Shown: piece after piece, positions 7,635 through 17,292 of the stretch
Position numbering within the stretch: position 1 is the first letter of the stretch
How the letters are laid out: every line of letters begins with the position of its first letter
NCBI GenBank assembly: GCA_021817045.1
Contig: JAKAWG010000002.1
Span: 37,501-101,500 of the forward strand
From: Acidobacteriota bacterium
GTDB lineage: Bacteria > Acidobacteriota > Terriglobia > UBA7540
Length of the DNA: 64,000 nucleotides
Direction of reading: 5' to 3'
Translations under genes and position numbers: made by a program
The notes under the pieces: generated by a model
What the model was told of the DNA's origin: nothing
Databases searched by the model: none
Seen by the model: only the letters and a program-made list of their open reading frames with translations

Positions 7635-10151
7635 CTATCCGCTCGTTCTCGACTTCCTGACCGTGACTTCCAAAGGAAAGTGCTGGTCAAGCGTCTTGAT
7701 CAGCACGGTCCGAACATCACTATCGTACGCCGCACCCTTATTCACGCTATCCAGCAAGTCCGGCGAAGCCAGAACGTTCAACTTTCTTCCGTTCAGATCC
7801 ACCCAGCGTGGAGGACATTGAAACCCATGAATCTCAAGGACCAAGGCGCGAGCCGGCGGGTTGTACGTGCCTTCCCTGCTCGGGATGGTTACTTTCACCG
7901 ACCCAGCCCGATCATCCACGCTGACGGTCTCGAGGAGGAAGACTCCCTTTTGGTAGTCGTAACTAATACCGTCGTCTTCGTAATATTGGCGTGACGAATG
8001 ACCTTCCGGGTAGATCTCGAACGTCAGAGGATCAATCGGAGCCTGGCTCGCATATTGAACGACTTGGCGCATCGGCACGATAGCTCCGCCTCGTGCGAAC
8101 ATGGGAAGACGATCGATCGGAGCATCCACCGTGATTGTTTTCGGACCGGTATAAACCTTGTCGCTCCAGAAATCGTACCAAGTACCTTTCGGAAGGTATA
8201 CGTTGCGCTGAAACTCGCCCTGCGTCACAACGGGAGCCACCAGCAAATCCTGGCCAAAAAGGAACTCGTTGTTCTCGCCCGCAGGGGTTGGGTTCATGGC
8301 CTTAGTGTCTGCCGCGTCGTAGAGGAACAAGGGCCTCATGATCGGAAGGCCGGTTTGGGTTTCCTGATAGAAGGCGTTGTAGAGATAGGGAAGCAGGCGA
8401 TAGCGCAGATCGATAATGCGCCGGTTGATGGCTTCATATTTCAGTCCGAATGACCAAGGATCAAGTGTTCGTATCGGGTCCTGCGTGTGCGTCCAGAAAT
8501 ATGGATGAAAGATGCCGGCTTCGAGCCAGCGAGTATATAACTCCGCACTCGGATAGCCGACAAATCCTCCCACGTCCGAGCCCACAAAAGGCAGACCTGA
8601 GACACCCATGCTCAAGACAATACGGATGCTGGCGCGCAAGTCCTCCCAGGTTGACATGTTGTCGCCCGTCCACTCAGCGGCATAGCGCTCGCCGCCCGCG
8701 TAAGTGGCACGAGTAATGACAAAGGGCCGCTCGTTCGGCCGAAACTTGAGCATCCCCTCGCGGGTTGCAGCGGTCTCGAGCATTCCATAAACATTGTGGT
8801 TTTTCGCCTCCGAACTTTTGAGACCATGATCGTAGAAGACGACGTGGTGGTCCAACCCTCCGGGCTCCCATCCTTGACTGAGAGGAATCTGGTCAGCCGT
8901 GGGTTCGTCCATATCCGTCAAGATGCCCGCCATGCCGACCCTCAGCTCGTGTTCGGTAAGCGAGGCCCACCAGTCTCGCGTTTTCGGCGCGGTGAAATCC
9001 GGCCAGACGCATTTTCCAGCCCAAAGGTAACCCACAAAAAGCGACCCATTTCTCTCTTTCAGAAAGTCATCGCCGGCAAGGCCCTCCTTATAGACCCAGT
9101 AGTTAGGATCAACTTTAGCGGTGGGCTGAATGTTTTCGACGGCGTGGAAGCCCTCCCGGCGTAACTTGGCAAGGAAGCCCTGCGGGTCCGGGAACGTTTT
9201 TGTGTTCCAGGTAAAGATGCGTTTTCCGTCCAAATGGTTAAGCGTGTCAATAAAGATCACATCGCAAGGAATGTGCCGGCGACGGAGGTTTTCGGCGACA
9301 AAGCGAAACGTGGCCTCATCCTCGTAATGGGCGCTACTTTGCGTGTAGCCGATCGACCACATCGGAGGCAACTCGGCCCGCCCCACCAGCTCGGTATAGC
9401 GGGCGATCACTTCTTTCGGAGACGGACCGTAAAAGAAGTAGTAGTTCATCTCACCGCCATCCGCACCAAAGGAGTACTCGTCGGGTGATTCTGCTCCCAT
9501 ATCGAAAGACGACCGGTAGGTGTTATCGAAGAAAATTCCGTAACCCTTGCCTTTGCGGAGGGCAATAAAAAAAGGGACGCTTTGGTACATCGGATCCGTG
9601 TTGGCATTGTAGCCGACCGGGTCGGTGTTCCACATGACGTAAGAGTGCCCCCGCTTGTCGAGCGCTCCTGCTTTTTCTCCTAAGCCGTAATATTGTTCGT
9701 CCGAAGGCATCCACTTCCAGCAACGCACCCGGTGGCCGTCCCAGGCCATTTCGCGCGTATCCTTTGAAACCAACTCACCCTTGGTGTTGTAAAACGCCAG
9801 ACGAAACGGAGCAAGGTCAACACGAACTTCCATCTCGGAGGTGCGAATGATTCGCGCGCCTTTGCTCTTCAAAAACTCGACAGGAACTTGCCGCCAGTGG
9901 GTCTTCACGACTGCCCAGGAGTAATCCGGCGGGAGAGTTTTTCCGCGGACCATCCGAACTCGGACGAGGTCCGGCGCCAGCACCGTAACCACGACGATCG
10001 TCTTGGAATTATGGAACTCGATTTCGTTAGCGTGCGGACGGCTGGCAGCCATTTTCCCGACCCCGTGCCATTCGGCAAACCCAGGAACAGCCACGGCAAG
10101 AAATATGAAAAAAAAGGCGTCGAGCAGAAGACAAGCGGTTCTTATAGACAT
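7635..10151 (-). CDS. Secreted GH31 alpha-glycosidase
   Basis: An 838-residue retaining glycosidase of family GH31 (alpha-glucosidase or alpha-xylosidase activities are both known). An N-terminal hydrophobic signal ends near AVPGFAEW. The catalytic nucleophile is expected in GILTDMDEP, although the usual Trp of the WxDMxE signature is Leu here. The acid/base lies in AEWTGDNMSTWEDL, followed by the GH31 block GVSGLPFVGSDVGGF. A beta-sandwich C-terminus ends the protein. It is transcribed away from the AAA+ activator. With the DUF6259-like protein and the GH27 enzyme it forms a degradation cluster. Whether it is an alpha-glucosidase or an alpha-xylosidase cannot be read from the sequence. Confidence 0.9.
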   Translation of the reverse strand: MSIRTACLLLDAFFFIFLAVAVPGFAEWHGVGKMAASRPHANEIEFHNSKTIVVVTVLAPDLVRVRMVRGKTLPPDYSWAVVKTHWRQVPVEFLKSKGARIIRTSEMEVRVDLAPFRLAFYNTKGELVSKDTREMAWDGHRVRCWKWMPSDEQYYGLGEKAGALDKRGHSYVMWNTDPVGYNANTDPMYQSVPFFIALRKGKGYGIFFDNTYRSSFDMGAESPDEYSFGADGGEMNYYFFYGPSPKEVIARYTELVGRAELPPMWSIGYTQSSAHYEDEATFRFVAENLRRRHIPCDVIFIDTLNHLDGKRIFTWNTKTFPDPQGFLAKLRREGFHAVENIQPTAKVDPNYWVYKEGLAGDDFLKERNGSLFVGYLWAGKCVWPDFTAPKTRDWWASLTEHELRVGMAGILTDMDEPTADQIPLSQGWEPGGLDHHVVFYDHGLKSSEAKNHNVYGMLETAATREGMLKFRPNERPFVITRATYAGGERYAAEWTGDNMSTWEDLRASIRIVLSMGVSGLPFVGSDVGGFVGYPSAELYTRWLEAGIFHPYFWTHTQDPIRTLDPWSFGLKYEAINRRIIDLRYRLLPYLYNAFYQETQTGLPIMRPLFLYDAADTKAMNPTPAGENNEFLFGQDLLVAPVVTQGEFQRNVYLPKGTWYDFWSDKVYTGPKTITVDAPIDRLPMFARGGAIVPMRQVVQYASQAPIDPLTFEIYPEGHSSRQYYEDDGISYDYQKGVFLLETVSVDDRAGSVKVTIPSREGTYNPPARALVLEIHGFQCPPRWVDLNGRKLNVLASPDLLDSVNKGAAYDSDVRTVLIKTLDQHFPLEVTVRKSRTSG

Positions 10152-10343
10152 GATGTTTTTTGAACCCCTAAGCCGAGGCCGGAATAGTTTTGGAAGTATA
10201 GGTTCGTTCAGGACTGGGAGTCAATGGGTAGGTGTAAGCGGGCACCGGTAGCCGCGGAACACTCCGTAACTCGGCGGGCTGATTCTTCTCGAATCGCTCA
10301 CCGCGCTCAGAGCGTGCCGCGGCTGCCGGCGGTTGATGGAGGA

Positions 10344-10634
10344 TTAGAAGTTGGCCTCAACGTTGTGCTGAGCGCACAGCAGCCTCGCCTTGAAGGTAGT
10401 GACGAAGGGATCGTCACTGATCTTCAACAGTGCGGAGCTGCCACGCGACTCCTTCACGATAGCTGGTGAAGCGCCAGGGATCAGAGCCTCCTTCGGAATC
10501 CTGTAGAGATCTCCGCTGCCCCGCTCAACGTACGCGCCGGGCTCACTGATCGACTCCCAGGTGGTTTCCAGTAGGATGGACCTCCGAGCTGGATGCACAG
10601 ATTGGGTTGACCCTTCTTCCGTCATTCTTGGCAT
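10344..10634 (-). CDS. Conserved-type small hypothetical protein
   Basis: A 96-residue soluble protein of unknown function. An excellent Shine-Dalgarno (AAGGAGGAG, minus strand, 10639-10647) precedes the ATG, which argues strongly that it is translated. It has no membrane segment, no cysteine cluster and no recognisable DNA-binding motif. The middle (EPGAYVERGSGDLYRIP) resembles small acidobacterial hypotheticals I have seen, but I can give no family name. It stands alone between GH31 and GH27 genes. Confidence 0.7.
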   Translation of the reverse strand: MPRMTEEGSTQSVHPARRSILLETTWESISEPGAYVERGSGDLYRIPKEALIPGASPAIVKESRGSSALLKISDDPFVTTFKARLLCAQHNVEANF

Positions 10635-11054
10635 AGCTCTCCTCCTTATTTAGTTTTTCTTACTGCCTGCGGCAACCAGCGGTCAAAATTGCTGGAAGGA
10701 AACTTCGTTGGTGGGAGGCGTAACCGTCACAGTTCCGGGAGGGGCCATCGTCACGTCCCCTCCATCGGATTTCAGGCAGCGCTTTCAGGCTCTCTCCATA
10801 TCCGCAGCCTGTCAAGATTTTTATTCGCAATTATTTCAGTAGTTTTCGTGTGCGAGAGGCCTGGACCCGCATCAATACAGGGTTTCAGCAGTTGCTAAAT
10901 TTTTTGTGGCGTGTTTCCAATCGCTTACAGACGACCCGAAAGAACTCTGGACTTTGCAGCGGGCGCGGGAGTAAACTGCCGTGGCCGCCCGAAGGTCGGA
11001 ACTCTGAAGGGGACTGACGCGCGGCTCAATTCCACGCACATGAGGAGGCAACCG
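10635..11054. other. Intergenic region before the alpha-galactosidase gene
   Basis: About 420 bases between the divergent small hypothetical and the GH27 gene. A TTGACA box on the minus strand near 10812 has no good -10 partner at 16-18 bases. Nothing else stands out, apart from the ribosome binding sites at each end. Confidence 0.4.
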
Positions 11055-12221
11055 ATGTCCCGTGGGGAACTCGTGCCCAGATTGCGATGGCTGCCAGCCA
11101 TCTTCTTAGGACTCTCGCTCGTCGGCCTAGCTGCTCCGCCGAAAGTTGCGCTCACTCCGCCTATGGGCTGGAACAGTTGGAACCACTTCGCCTGCCACGT
11201 GACGGAAGCCATCGTTCGCGCCCAAGCGCACGCCATGACGACGAACGGGATGAAGGCCGCTGGCTACCGCTACGTCAATATTGATGATTGCTGGCAAGGA
11301 CAGCGCGACGCCAAAGGCTTTATCCACCCAAACGCCAAGTTTCCGAACATGAAGGGGCTTGCCGACTACATCCATAGCCTGGGACTAAAGTTTGGCATCT
11401 ATTCTTCTCCCGGGCCGAAAACCTGCGGCGGCTACACCGGAAGTTACCAGCACGAAAAGCAGGATGCGAGCACGTATGCCTCGTGGGGCGTGGATTACCT
11501 GAAGTACGATTGGTGCAGCGCCAGCCGCGTTTACCGTCCGGACCAGATGCAGGCCGCTTACCGCAAAATGCACAACGCACTGGAAAGCACGGGACGCCCG
11601 ATCGTCTTCAGTCTTTGCCAATATGGCCTCGAGCAGGTGTGGAGATGGGGAGCGTCGGTGGGCGGAAACTTGTGGCGGACGACGGGAGACGTGCAACCTA
11701 ATTACGACCGCATTTCCGTCATCGGCTTTGACCAAAACGGCCTTCAGCGCTTCGCGGGCCCCGGACACTGGAACGACCCGGACATGCTCGAAATCGGCAA
11801 TGGCCACATGACGTTGGAGGAGGAGCGGACACAGATGAGCCTTTGGTGCATCTTGGCCGCGCCCCTGCTCGCCGGCAACGATTTGACCCACATGAGCCCG
11901 CAAACGCTTGAAATCCTCACCAATCCCGACGTGATCGCGGTCGATCAGGACCCGAAAGGAATTGAAGGCCATCGCGTGACGCAGGAAGGGCCGCTCGACG
12001 TCTGGATGAAACCACTGGCGCACGGCAGCGTGGCGGTGGGGCTATTCAACCGCAGCGAAGGCGTAGCGAAGATGGAGGTACGGTTCGCCGAGATCGGTAT
12101 CCACGGAAAAGCCGATGTGCGCGACTTGTGGGCGAGGAAGGATCTTGGCGCTTTTAACGATCGCTATTCTGCCGAAGTGCCCCGCCACGGGGTTGTTATG
12201 GTCAAAGTCAAGCCGGAATGA
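11055..12221 (+). CDS. Secreted GH27 alpha-galactosidase
   Basis: This enzyme cleaves terminal alpha-galactosyl (or related alpha-N-acetylgalactosaminyl or beta-L-arabinopyranosyl) residues. GH27 signatures are clear: PPMGWNSWNHF, VNIDDCW, the nucleophile in YLKYDWC and the acid/base region GHWNDPDMLEIG. A signal peptide (WLPAIFLGLSLVGLA) starts the protein. The start is set by a GAGGAGG at 11042-11048 in front of ATG 11055; an upstream frame is open to 10911 but has no such site. The mature enzyme is about 365 residues, a usual length. It is the third glycosidase of the cluster, on the opposite strand to the other two. Confidence 0.93.
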   Translation: MSRGELVPRLRWLPAIFLGLSLVGLAAPPKVALTPPMGWNSWNHFACHVTEAIVRAQAHAMTTNGMKAAGYRYVNIDDCWQGQRDAKGFIHPNAKFPNMKGLADYIHSLGLKFGIYSSPGPKTCGGYTGSYQHEKQDASTYASWGVDYLKYDWCSASRVYRPDQMQAAYRKMHNALESTGRPIVFSLCQYGLEQVWRWGASVGGNLWRTTGDVQPNYDRISVIGFDQNGLQRFAGPGHWNDPDMLEIGNGHMTLEEERTQMSLWCILAAPLLAGNDLTHMSPQTLEILTNPDVIAVDQDPKGIEGHRVTQEGPLDVWMKPLAHGSVAVGLFNRSEGVAKMEVRFAEIGIHGKADVRDLWARKDLGAFNDRYSAEVPRHGVVMVKVKPE

Positions 12222-12225
12222 GCCA

Positions 12226-12447
12226 TCAACCCTCGGCCTGGGCGTCTACGCCGGTCCCGTTTTCCGGCGGGGCATCCGGACCGTCGTAAGGAATGAGGTT
12301 TGCCTCCAGCTCGGCTACGGCAATCTTGGTGGTCTTCTTGTAAGGTGTTTGCACGAGCGGCTTCGCTCCGGCTTGTAACTGCCGGGCACGCTTGGCCGCA
12401 ATCAGAATAAAGCGAAACTTGCTGTCCATTCCCTGGGGTAACTCCAT
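12226..12447 (-). CDS. rpoZ: RNA polymerase omega subunit
   Basis: Omega helps fold and assemble beta-prime in RNA polymerase. The protein is 73 residues, with SKFRFILIAAKRARQLQ near the N-terminus and a KIAVAELEAN segment, both typical of RpoZ. The start is ATG 12447. Its GGAGG ribosome binding site lies inside the last codons of gmk, so the two genes are translationally close. A TTG six codons upstream is in frame, but it would place the Shine-Dalgarno inside the coding region. The order yicC-gmk-rpoZ is a common bacterial arrangement. Confidence 0.9.
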   Translation of the reverse strand: MELPQGMDSKFRFILIAAKRARQLQAGAKPLVQTPYKKTTKIAVAELEANLIPYDGPDAPPENGTGVDAQAEG

Positions 12448-12451
12448 GTGG

Positions 12452-13093
12452 TTACGATCCTCCAAATCTTTTCAAAATTCGTCCGATTTCGCGGCGCTGA
12501 TTTTCGCGCCGCAGCCGTGCGGCAGTCAGAATGGCGTTTAGCGCGCGCACGGCGCGCCGCACGTCGTCGTTCACGACGACGTAGTCATACTCGCTCCAGC
12601 ACCGTAGCTCCTGGTGAGCCGTCCGCAGTCGGCGGGCGATTGCCTCCGGCCCGTCGGACTTCCGCTGTTTCAGGCGTCGCGTAAGCTCCCTGTAAGAAGG
12701 AGGCATCAGAAAGACGCTCACCGCCTCAGGGCAGCGGCGGCGGACCTTGCGGTGGCCTTGCACGTCAATATCGAGCAGAATATTCCTGCCTGCTCGTCGT
12801 GCCACCTGCAGTGGGCGAAGCGGCGTTCCGTAGTAATTGCCGTAAACTTTCGCCCATTCCGCGAACCCTCTGCCGGCGACCATGCGCCGGAAGCGCTTCG
12901 GACCGACAAACACATAATCCTTTCCGTCTTTCTCCCCCGCGCGCGGCGCCCTCGTTGTATAAGAAACGGAGAACTCAAGCTCCGGCGATGCGGCCAGAAG
13001 GCGACGAATAATAGTCGATTTGCCGGAGCCGGACGGGGCAGAGAGGATTAAGATACTGCCTTCGCCCCCAGCTGAATCACGAAATCTACTCAC
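12452..13093 (-). CDS. gmk: Guanylate kinase
   Basis: Phosphorylates GMP to GDP with ATP. The P-loop is APSGSGKST. SVSYTTRAPRAGEKDGKDY is the GMP-binding stretch, and DIDVQGHRKVR is also characteristic. At 213 residues it has the usual bacterial size. The start is GTG at 13093, 14 bases after the stop of yicC, and its end carries the ribosome binding site of rpoZ, so all three are one operon. Confidence 0.95.
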   Translation of the reverse strand: MSRFRDSAGGEGSILILSAPSGSGKSTIIRRLLAASPELEFSVSYTTRAPRAGEKDGKDYVFVGPKRFRRMVAGRGFAEWAKVYGNYYGTPLRPLQVARRAGRNILLDIDVQGHRKVRRRCPEAVSVFLMPPSYRELTRRLKQRKSDGPEAIARRLRTAHQELRCWSEYDYVVVNDDVRRAVRALNAILTAARLRRENQRREIGRILKRFGGS

Positions 13094-13107
13094 ACCTATT
13101 ATATATA

Positions 13108-14004
13108 CTATTCAATGTTCTGCGCCTGCTCCCGAATTTTTTCCACTTCAACCTTCATTTCCACTGCACATTCGGAAACTCGCGCACCGGGTCCGGGGAC
13201 GTCGGTGGTCTTTGAGAGCACGGTGTTAGCTTCGCGGTTCATCTCCTGCAAGAGGAAATCAAGTTTCTTGCCGACTTCGCCGCCGGCCTCGATCAAGCCC
13301 TTCGCCTGCGCCACATGGCTACGCAGGCGCGTGACCTCCTCCGCGATGTCCGCCCGCAACGCCAACGTTGCGGCTTCCTGGGCGAGGCGGGCGGGATCGA
13401 GCGGCGGAGTGAGGGAGAATTCCCTTAGGCGCCGCTCGATCCGTTCCCGAAGGGCCGGCAGCACTTCGCTCGACAGCGCTTCGACTTCGCCGCCAAGCCG
13501 TTCTAATTTCTCAAGGCGGCTGCGGAGTTCAGCGGCGAGCGTCTCGCCTTCCCGAGCCCGCATTTCGTTGAGCCTCCCAATTGCTTCGCCCAGAACGCGC
13601 TCCGCAAGGCCCCGCACATTCTCCAATTCATCGTCCGGAAGAACTTCGAAGCCTAGCACAACGCCCGGAATGCGCAGCAGCGCGACGACGTCCGGCTCAC
13701 CAGAGAAGGTATAGTGCTCGCGAATCTCGCGACATGCATCAACGTACGACTTGAGCAGAGCCCGGTCCAGGCGCAGCGCGACGACGGCTTCAAGACGCTC
13801 CCAGCTGATGGCCAGCTCCACGTGTCCTCGGACGACGCCTTCCTTAACCAGCCGGCGAGCAAGAGGCTCCAGGAATTCCACGCCCGGCGCAAGGCGGATC
13901 TGAAGGTCGAGAAAGCGATGATTGGTGCTTTTCAGGGTGACAGCGAGCGCTACGCGCCCTCCATCAACTCGGCTCGAGCTATACCCTGTCATGCTGCGGA
14001 TCAT
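13108..14004 (-). CDS. yicC: YicC-family endoribonuclease
   Basis: This 298-residue protein opens with MIRSMTGYSSS and continues with STNHRFLDLQIRL, the hallmark N-terminus of YicC/YloC. YicC members are endoribonucleases implicated in small-RNA turnover in E. coli. The C-terminal part (GEVGKKLDFLLQEMNREANT, then KVEVEKIREQAQNIE) matches the DUF1732 half. It is first in the yicC-gmk-rpoZ set. Confidence 0.93.
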   Translation of the reverse strand: MIRSMTGYSSSRVDGGRVALAVTLKSTNHRFLDLQIRLAPGVEFLEPLARRLVKEGVVRGHVELAISWERLEAVVALRLDRALLKSYVDACREIREHYTFSGEPDVVALLRIPGVVLGFEVLPDDELENVRGLAERVLGEAIGRLNEMRAREGETLAAELRSRLEKLERLGGEVEALSSEVLPALRERIERRLREFSLTPPLDPARLAQEAATLALRADIAEEVTRLRSHVAQAKGLIEAGGEVGKKLDFLLQEMNREANTVLSKTTDVPGPGARVSECAVEMKVEVEKIREQAQNIE

Positions 14005-14061
14005 GGACTTGGATTATTGATCAAAATGATCGACGCCCGATGAGGGAGCGCGCCGGCAGGC

Positions 14062-15870
14062 TCACGGCTGGGCGTTCACGAATTGCAGTTCGTGCAGACG
14101 CTGATAGATGCCGCCGCGCCTCACCAAATCTTCGTGCGTGCCGATTTCCGAAATGGTGCCGTGGTCGAGCACGACAATGCGATCCGCCCGCCGGACAGTT
14201 GAGAGACGGTGTGCAATCACCAGCACGGTGCGGCCCGCCATCAGGTTGATGAGAGCCTTCTGAACGAGCATCTCCGACTCCGTGTCAAGCGCGGAGGTGG
14301 CTTCGTCGAGAATCAGAATGGGGGAATTTTTGAGCAGGGCGCGGGCGACGGCGAGGCGCTGGCGCTCACCGCCCGAAAGCCGCTCGCCGCGCTCGCCAAT
14401 CACGGTGTCGTATCCCTTCGGCAACTCCATGATGAATTCATGCGCCAGAGCCGCGCTCGCCGCTTCTTCCACCGCGCGGCGGTCCGTGTGCAGTTGGCCG
14501 TATGCGATGTTTTCGAGCACCGTGTCGTTAAAAAGCACGGTCTCCTGAGTCACAATGCCGATCTGCGACCGCAGCGAGCTCAGATTGACATCCCGGAGGT
14601 CGTAGCCGTCAATAAGGATGCGACCGCGCGTGATATCGAAGAAGCGAGGAATCAAATTAGCCAAAGTCGTTTTTCCCGCGCCACTCGAGCCGACGATGGC
14701 CACGACCTCGCCCTTCCGGATTGTCAGATTGACATCCTGAAGAATAACCGCCTCTCCGTATCGGAACTCCACGTCCTCGAATACCAGCTCTTTCCTAAAC
14801 GGTGGCAATTGGGTGGCGTGCCGCTTTTCGGGCACTTCAGATTCCGTACCCATAACTTCGAACACCCGCTCTGAAGCGCCTATTGCAAGCTGAAGAGAGT
14901 TGTTCGCCGTAGTCAGCCGCTTGATGGGCTCGTACATTTTAATAACACAGTACAGGAAGACAGCAAATCCGCCGAGAGTCTGGGCGTGATGAACAATCTC
15001 GTTGCGAGCGTAGATCAGCGTGCCCGCAATCGTGATTGCGCCGATTAGCTCCATCAGAGGCTGAGTCAACGCGTGCGCTCGCACCCATCGCAAGTTCACC
15101 CGGAGAAGCCGCCGGGTGGCGGCCTTGAACTTGCTGCCTTCAAAATCCTCCATACCGAACGCTTTTACGATACGGATGCCGCTGAACGTTTCCTGCAGAA
15201 TGTTCGTGAGGTCGGCCATCTTATCTTGGCTCTTGCGGCTGTGAGTGCGGATGTAGCGGCCAATGTTGGCTGCGGGGAAAACGACAAAAGGAATCAAAAC
15301 CATCGAGGCGAGAGCCAAACGCCAGTCGGCGTGGAAAACAACAATCAGCAACCCGATGAGTGTGAACGACTGCTTAAGGAAAGAGGCCGTAGTGTTCGAA
15401 AGCGCGTCTTGAACCCGCTCGATGTCGCTCACGACGGTGGACATCAACCGGCCCGTGGAATTCTCCGCAAAAAAAGCCATCGACTGCCTGACGATTTTGG
15501 AATAGAGCGCGTTGCGCAGATCACGCACTACGCACTGGCCGATGTAATTCACCGAATAGGTCCCGAAATATGCACAAATTCCTTTGACCAGAGTTACGCC
15601 CACGAGAGCAATCACGATCGCTGTAATTGGATCGCGAATGTGGCCGGGGAGCAAATTCTGAAGGTAGAGGGTGTGATGATAAAAAGGAACCGAGAACAGC
15701 TTAATGGGAGCTTCCGTGTAGTGCGTTGTCAGCACACGGTCGAAAATGGGCTTGATGAGAAGCGCGTAAATGGCCTCGCAAGTTCCGACGATTGCCATCA
15801 GGCAAATGGCGACCGCAAAGAGCGGGATATGGGGCCGGAGGAGGCTCGCGAGACGCCGAGAATCGTTCAT
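14062..15870 (-). CDS. MsbA-like ABC exporter (lipid A / lipid flippase type)
   Basis: A half-transporter of about 602 residues: six membrane helices (about 15-325), then an ATPase. Walker A is GSSGAGKTT, the signature is LSGGERQR and Walker B is ILILDEATSALD, with the H-loop IAHRLSTV. The layout and membrane-domain sequence (VYALLIKPIFDRVL-like start, FSGIRIVKAFGMED) match MsbA-type lipid exporters. Start is ATG 15870; a TTG two codons earlier is also possible. It may form an inner-membrane homodimer moving lipid A core. Another lipid or drug substrate cannot be excluded. Confidence 0.85.
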   Translation of the reverse strand: MNDSRRLASLLRPHIPLFAVAICLMAIVGTCEAIYALLIKPIFDRVLTTHYTEAPIKLFSVPFYHHTLYLQNLLPGHIRDPITAIVIALVGVTLVKGICAYFGTYSVNYIGQCVVRDLRNALYSKIVRQSMAFFAENSTGRLMSTVVSDIERVQDALSNTTASFLKQSFTLIGLLIVVFHADWRLALASMVLIPFVVFPAANIGRYIRTHSRKSQDKMADLTNILQETFSGIRIVKAFGMEDFEGSKFKAATRRLLRVNLRWVRAHALTQPLMELIGAITIAGTLIYARNEIVHHAQTLGGFAVFLYCVIKMYEPIKRLTTANNSLQLAIGASERVFEVMGTESEVPEKRHATQLPPFRKELVFEDVEFRYGEAVILQDVNLTIRKGEVVAIVGSSGAGKTTLANLIPRFFDITRGRILIDGYDLRDVNLSSLRSQIGIVTQETVLFNDTVLENIAYGQLHTDRRAVEEAASAALAHEFIMELPKGYDTVIGERGERLSGGERQRLAVARALLKNSPILILDEATSALDTESEMLVQKALINLMAGRTVLVIAHRLSTVRRADRIVVLDHGTISEIGTHEDLVRRGGIYQRLHELQFVNAQP

Positions 15871-15981
15871 GCGCAATGGTGTGGAAACGATTTGACCTGC
15901 CTAATCCGGGATGCCGCGAGGAAACGCGGAGGGCACCTTCAAAACTTTGTACGCCCCCGCTCGTCTCGCTCCTCACCCTCT

Positions 15982-17286
15982 TCAGGCAGCCTCGTGATGG
16001 TCATCGGGCGGCCGGAGTAAGTTGCCTTCCGCATCGAACTGAGGTAAGAAGCGCCTTTCGGAAACCGTCCACCCACCGCGCCTTGCCGCCTCTTCGGCGA
16101 GCGGCTCCGATGCAGCGACCCGGACCAGGTCCAGTGTGTTGCGGACCCAAGCCAAGCGCTGGCGAGCCGGCTCCGGGGATCCCACGCTGCCCAAAGCGAA
16201 GCCCAACGCCTCGCGGTCGGAAGGAAGCGACATCGGTAGACGCACCCCGTCCGGATTGAGAGCCGTTCTGGCGTTCACGTAAGTCTTTTGAAGCTCGACC
16301 TTGTGGTAAAGCCTTTCGTGAATCAGGTCTGCATAACCCATCCCAAGGGCGTTACCACCGCTTTCCATGGTGAGGTCGCGCACGTAAATCATCTGGATGA
16401 CCGGCGCCTCTCCAGGCTCCGTCTCAACGCCGCGCCCAATAACCTTCGTGTCCATTCCCGTGCCGCTGATGTTCTTCCCAAGCTCATCCACAATGAGTAC
16501 CTGAGCGCTTTCAAATGGCAGACGCGGCACCAGACGCCTCGCCGTTTGGAGCAGCGCTTCCTCCTGAACCACGAGTCCCGGGGGAAGCGATGCCTGCACC
16601 TGGCAAATTTGGTGAAATTCGTTCTCCACCACGCCGACACCGGCCAGAATTTTGCCGCTGGCAAGCGCCACCTGCGAAATGGGCCGGATCACCGATTCGT
16701 AACCGTATCGCTGGGCCCATCGGTGGACTTCCTCGGCGCCGTCGCGCTTGCCGAGGCCGACTGCAATCATCTTCAATCGCCCGCTTTCGATCTTGCCGCG
16801 AAAGTTGGTGTGCGGCTTCACCCGGTTCATCACCAGCACGCCGTCGGATTCCCACGCCAGCCGGTCCATAAACACACGGATGCCGGCGTCCGTCTTGCCG
16901 ATCTCAACCGTATCCATCGAGGCGAGAACTTTGGCGCCAATGTAGTCGGGCCGCACGCCATATTCTTCAAGAATCCCTCGCTGACCTTCAGCCGTCGCGC
17001 CGCCGTGACTGCCCATGGCCGGGACGACAAACGGCTGTGCGCCATGTCCGCGAAGCCACTGACAAAGGGTGCGAACGATGTCTTTGAGCCCGGCGATGCC
17101 GCGGCTGCCCACCGTGACAGCAATGCGGCGACCCGCCAGCCGTTCGGCAGGGAGCCCAAGCCCGTCCATGCTACGGCTTATCTCTCCGGCAATGTCCGCG
17201 ATTTCCGACACGCTGGGAGAAGTTCGGCTAACCCATTGAAAAGGCGAAAGTTGCATGTGGTTCGTTTGACTCAATACGCTCTCCAC
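15982..17286 (-). CDS. LarA-like (lactate racemase domain) protein
   Basis: A 434-residue protein with the DUF2088/LarA-like pattern: VPAMGSHGGATAEGQ, VKPHTNFRGKIESG and a KMIAVGLGKR stretch. True LarA is a lactate racemase using a nickel-pincer cofactor made by LarB, LarC and LarE. None of those genes is in the window, and several LarA residues cannot be matched with confidence, so this may be a different 2-hydroxyacid racemase or epimerase. The start may be GTG 17286 or ATG 17256; no clear ribosome binding site decides. It begins just after the BON-domain gene, so they may be cotranscribed. Confidence 0.7.
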   Translation of the reverse strand: MESVLSQTNHMQLSPFQWVSRTSPSVSEIADIAGEISRSMDGLGLPAERLAGRRIAVTVGSRGIAGLKDIVRTLCQWLRGHGAQPFVVPAMGSHGGATAEGQRGILEEYGVRPDYIGAKVLASMDTVEIGKTDAGIRVFMDRLAWESDGVLVMNRVKPHTNFRGKIESGRLKMIAVGLGKRDGAEEVHRWAQRYGYESVIRPISQVALASGKILAGVGVVENEFHQICQVQASLPPGLVVQEEALLQTARRLVPRLPFESAQVLIVDELGKNISGTGMDTKVIGRGVETEPGEAPVIQMIYVRDLTMESGGNALGMGYADLIHERLYHKVELQKTYVNARTALNPDGVRLPMSLPSDREALGFALGSVGSPEPARQRLAWVRNTLDLVRVAASEPLAEEAARRGGWTVSERRFLPQFDAEGNLLRPPDDHHEAA

Positions 17287-17292
17287 TTTGAG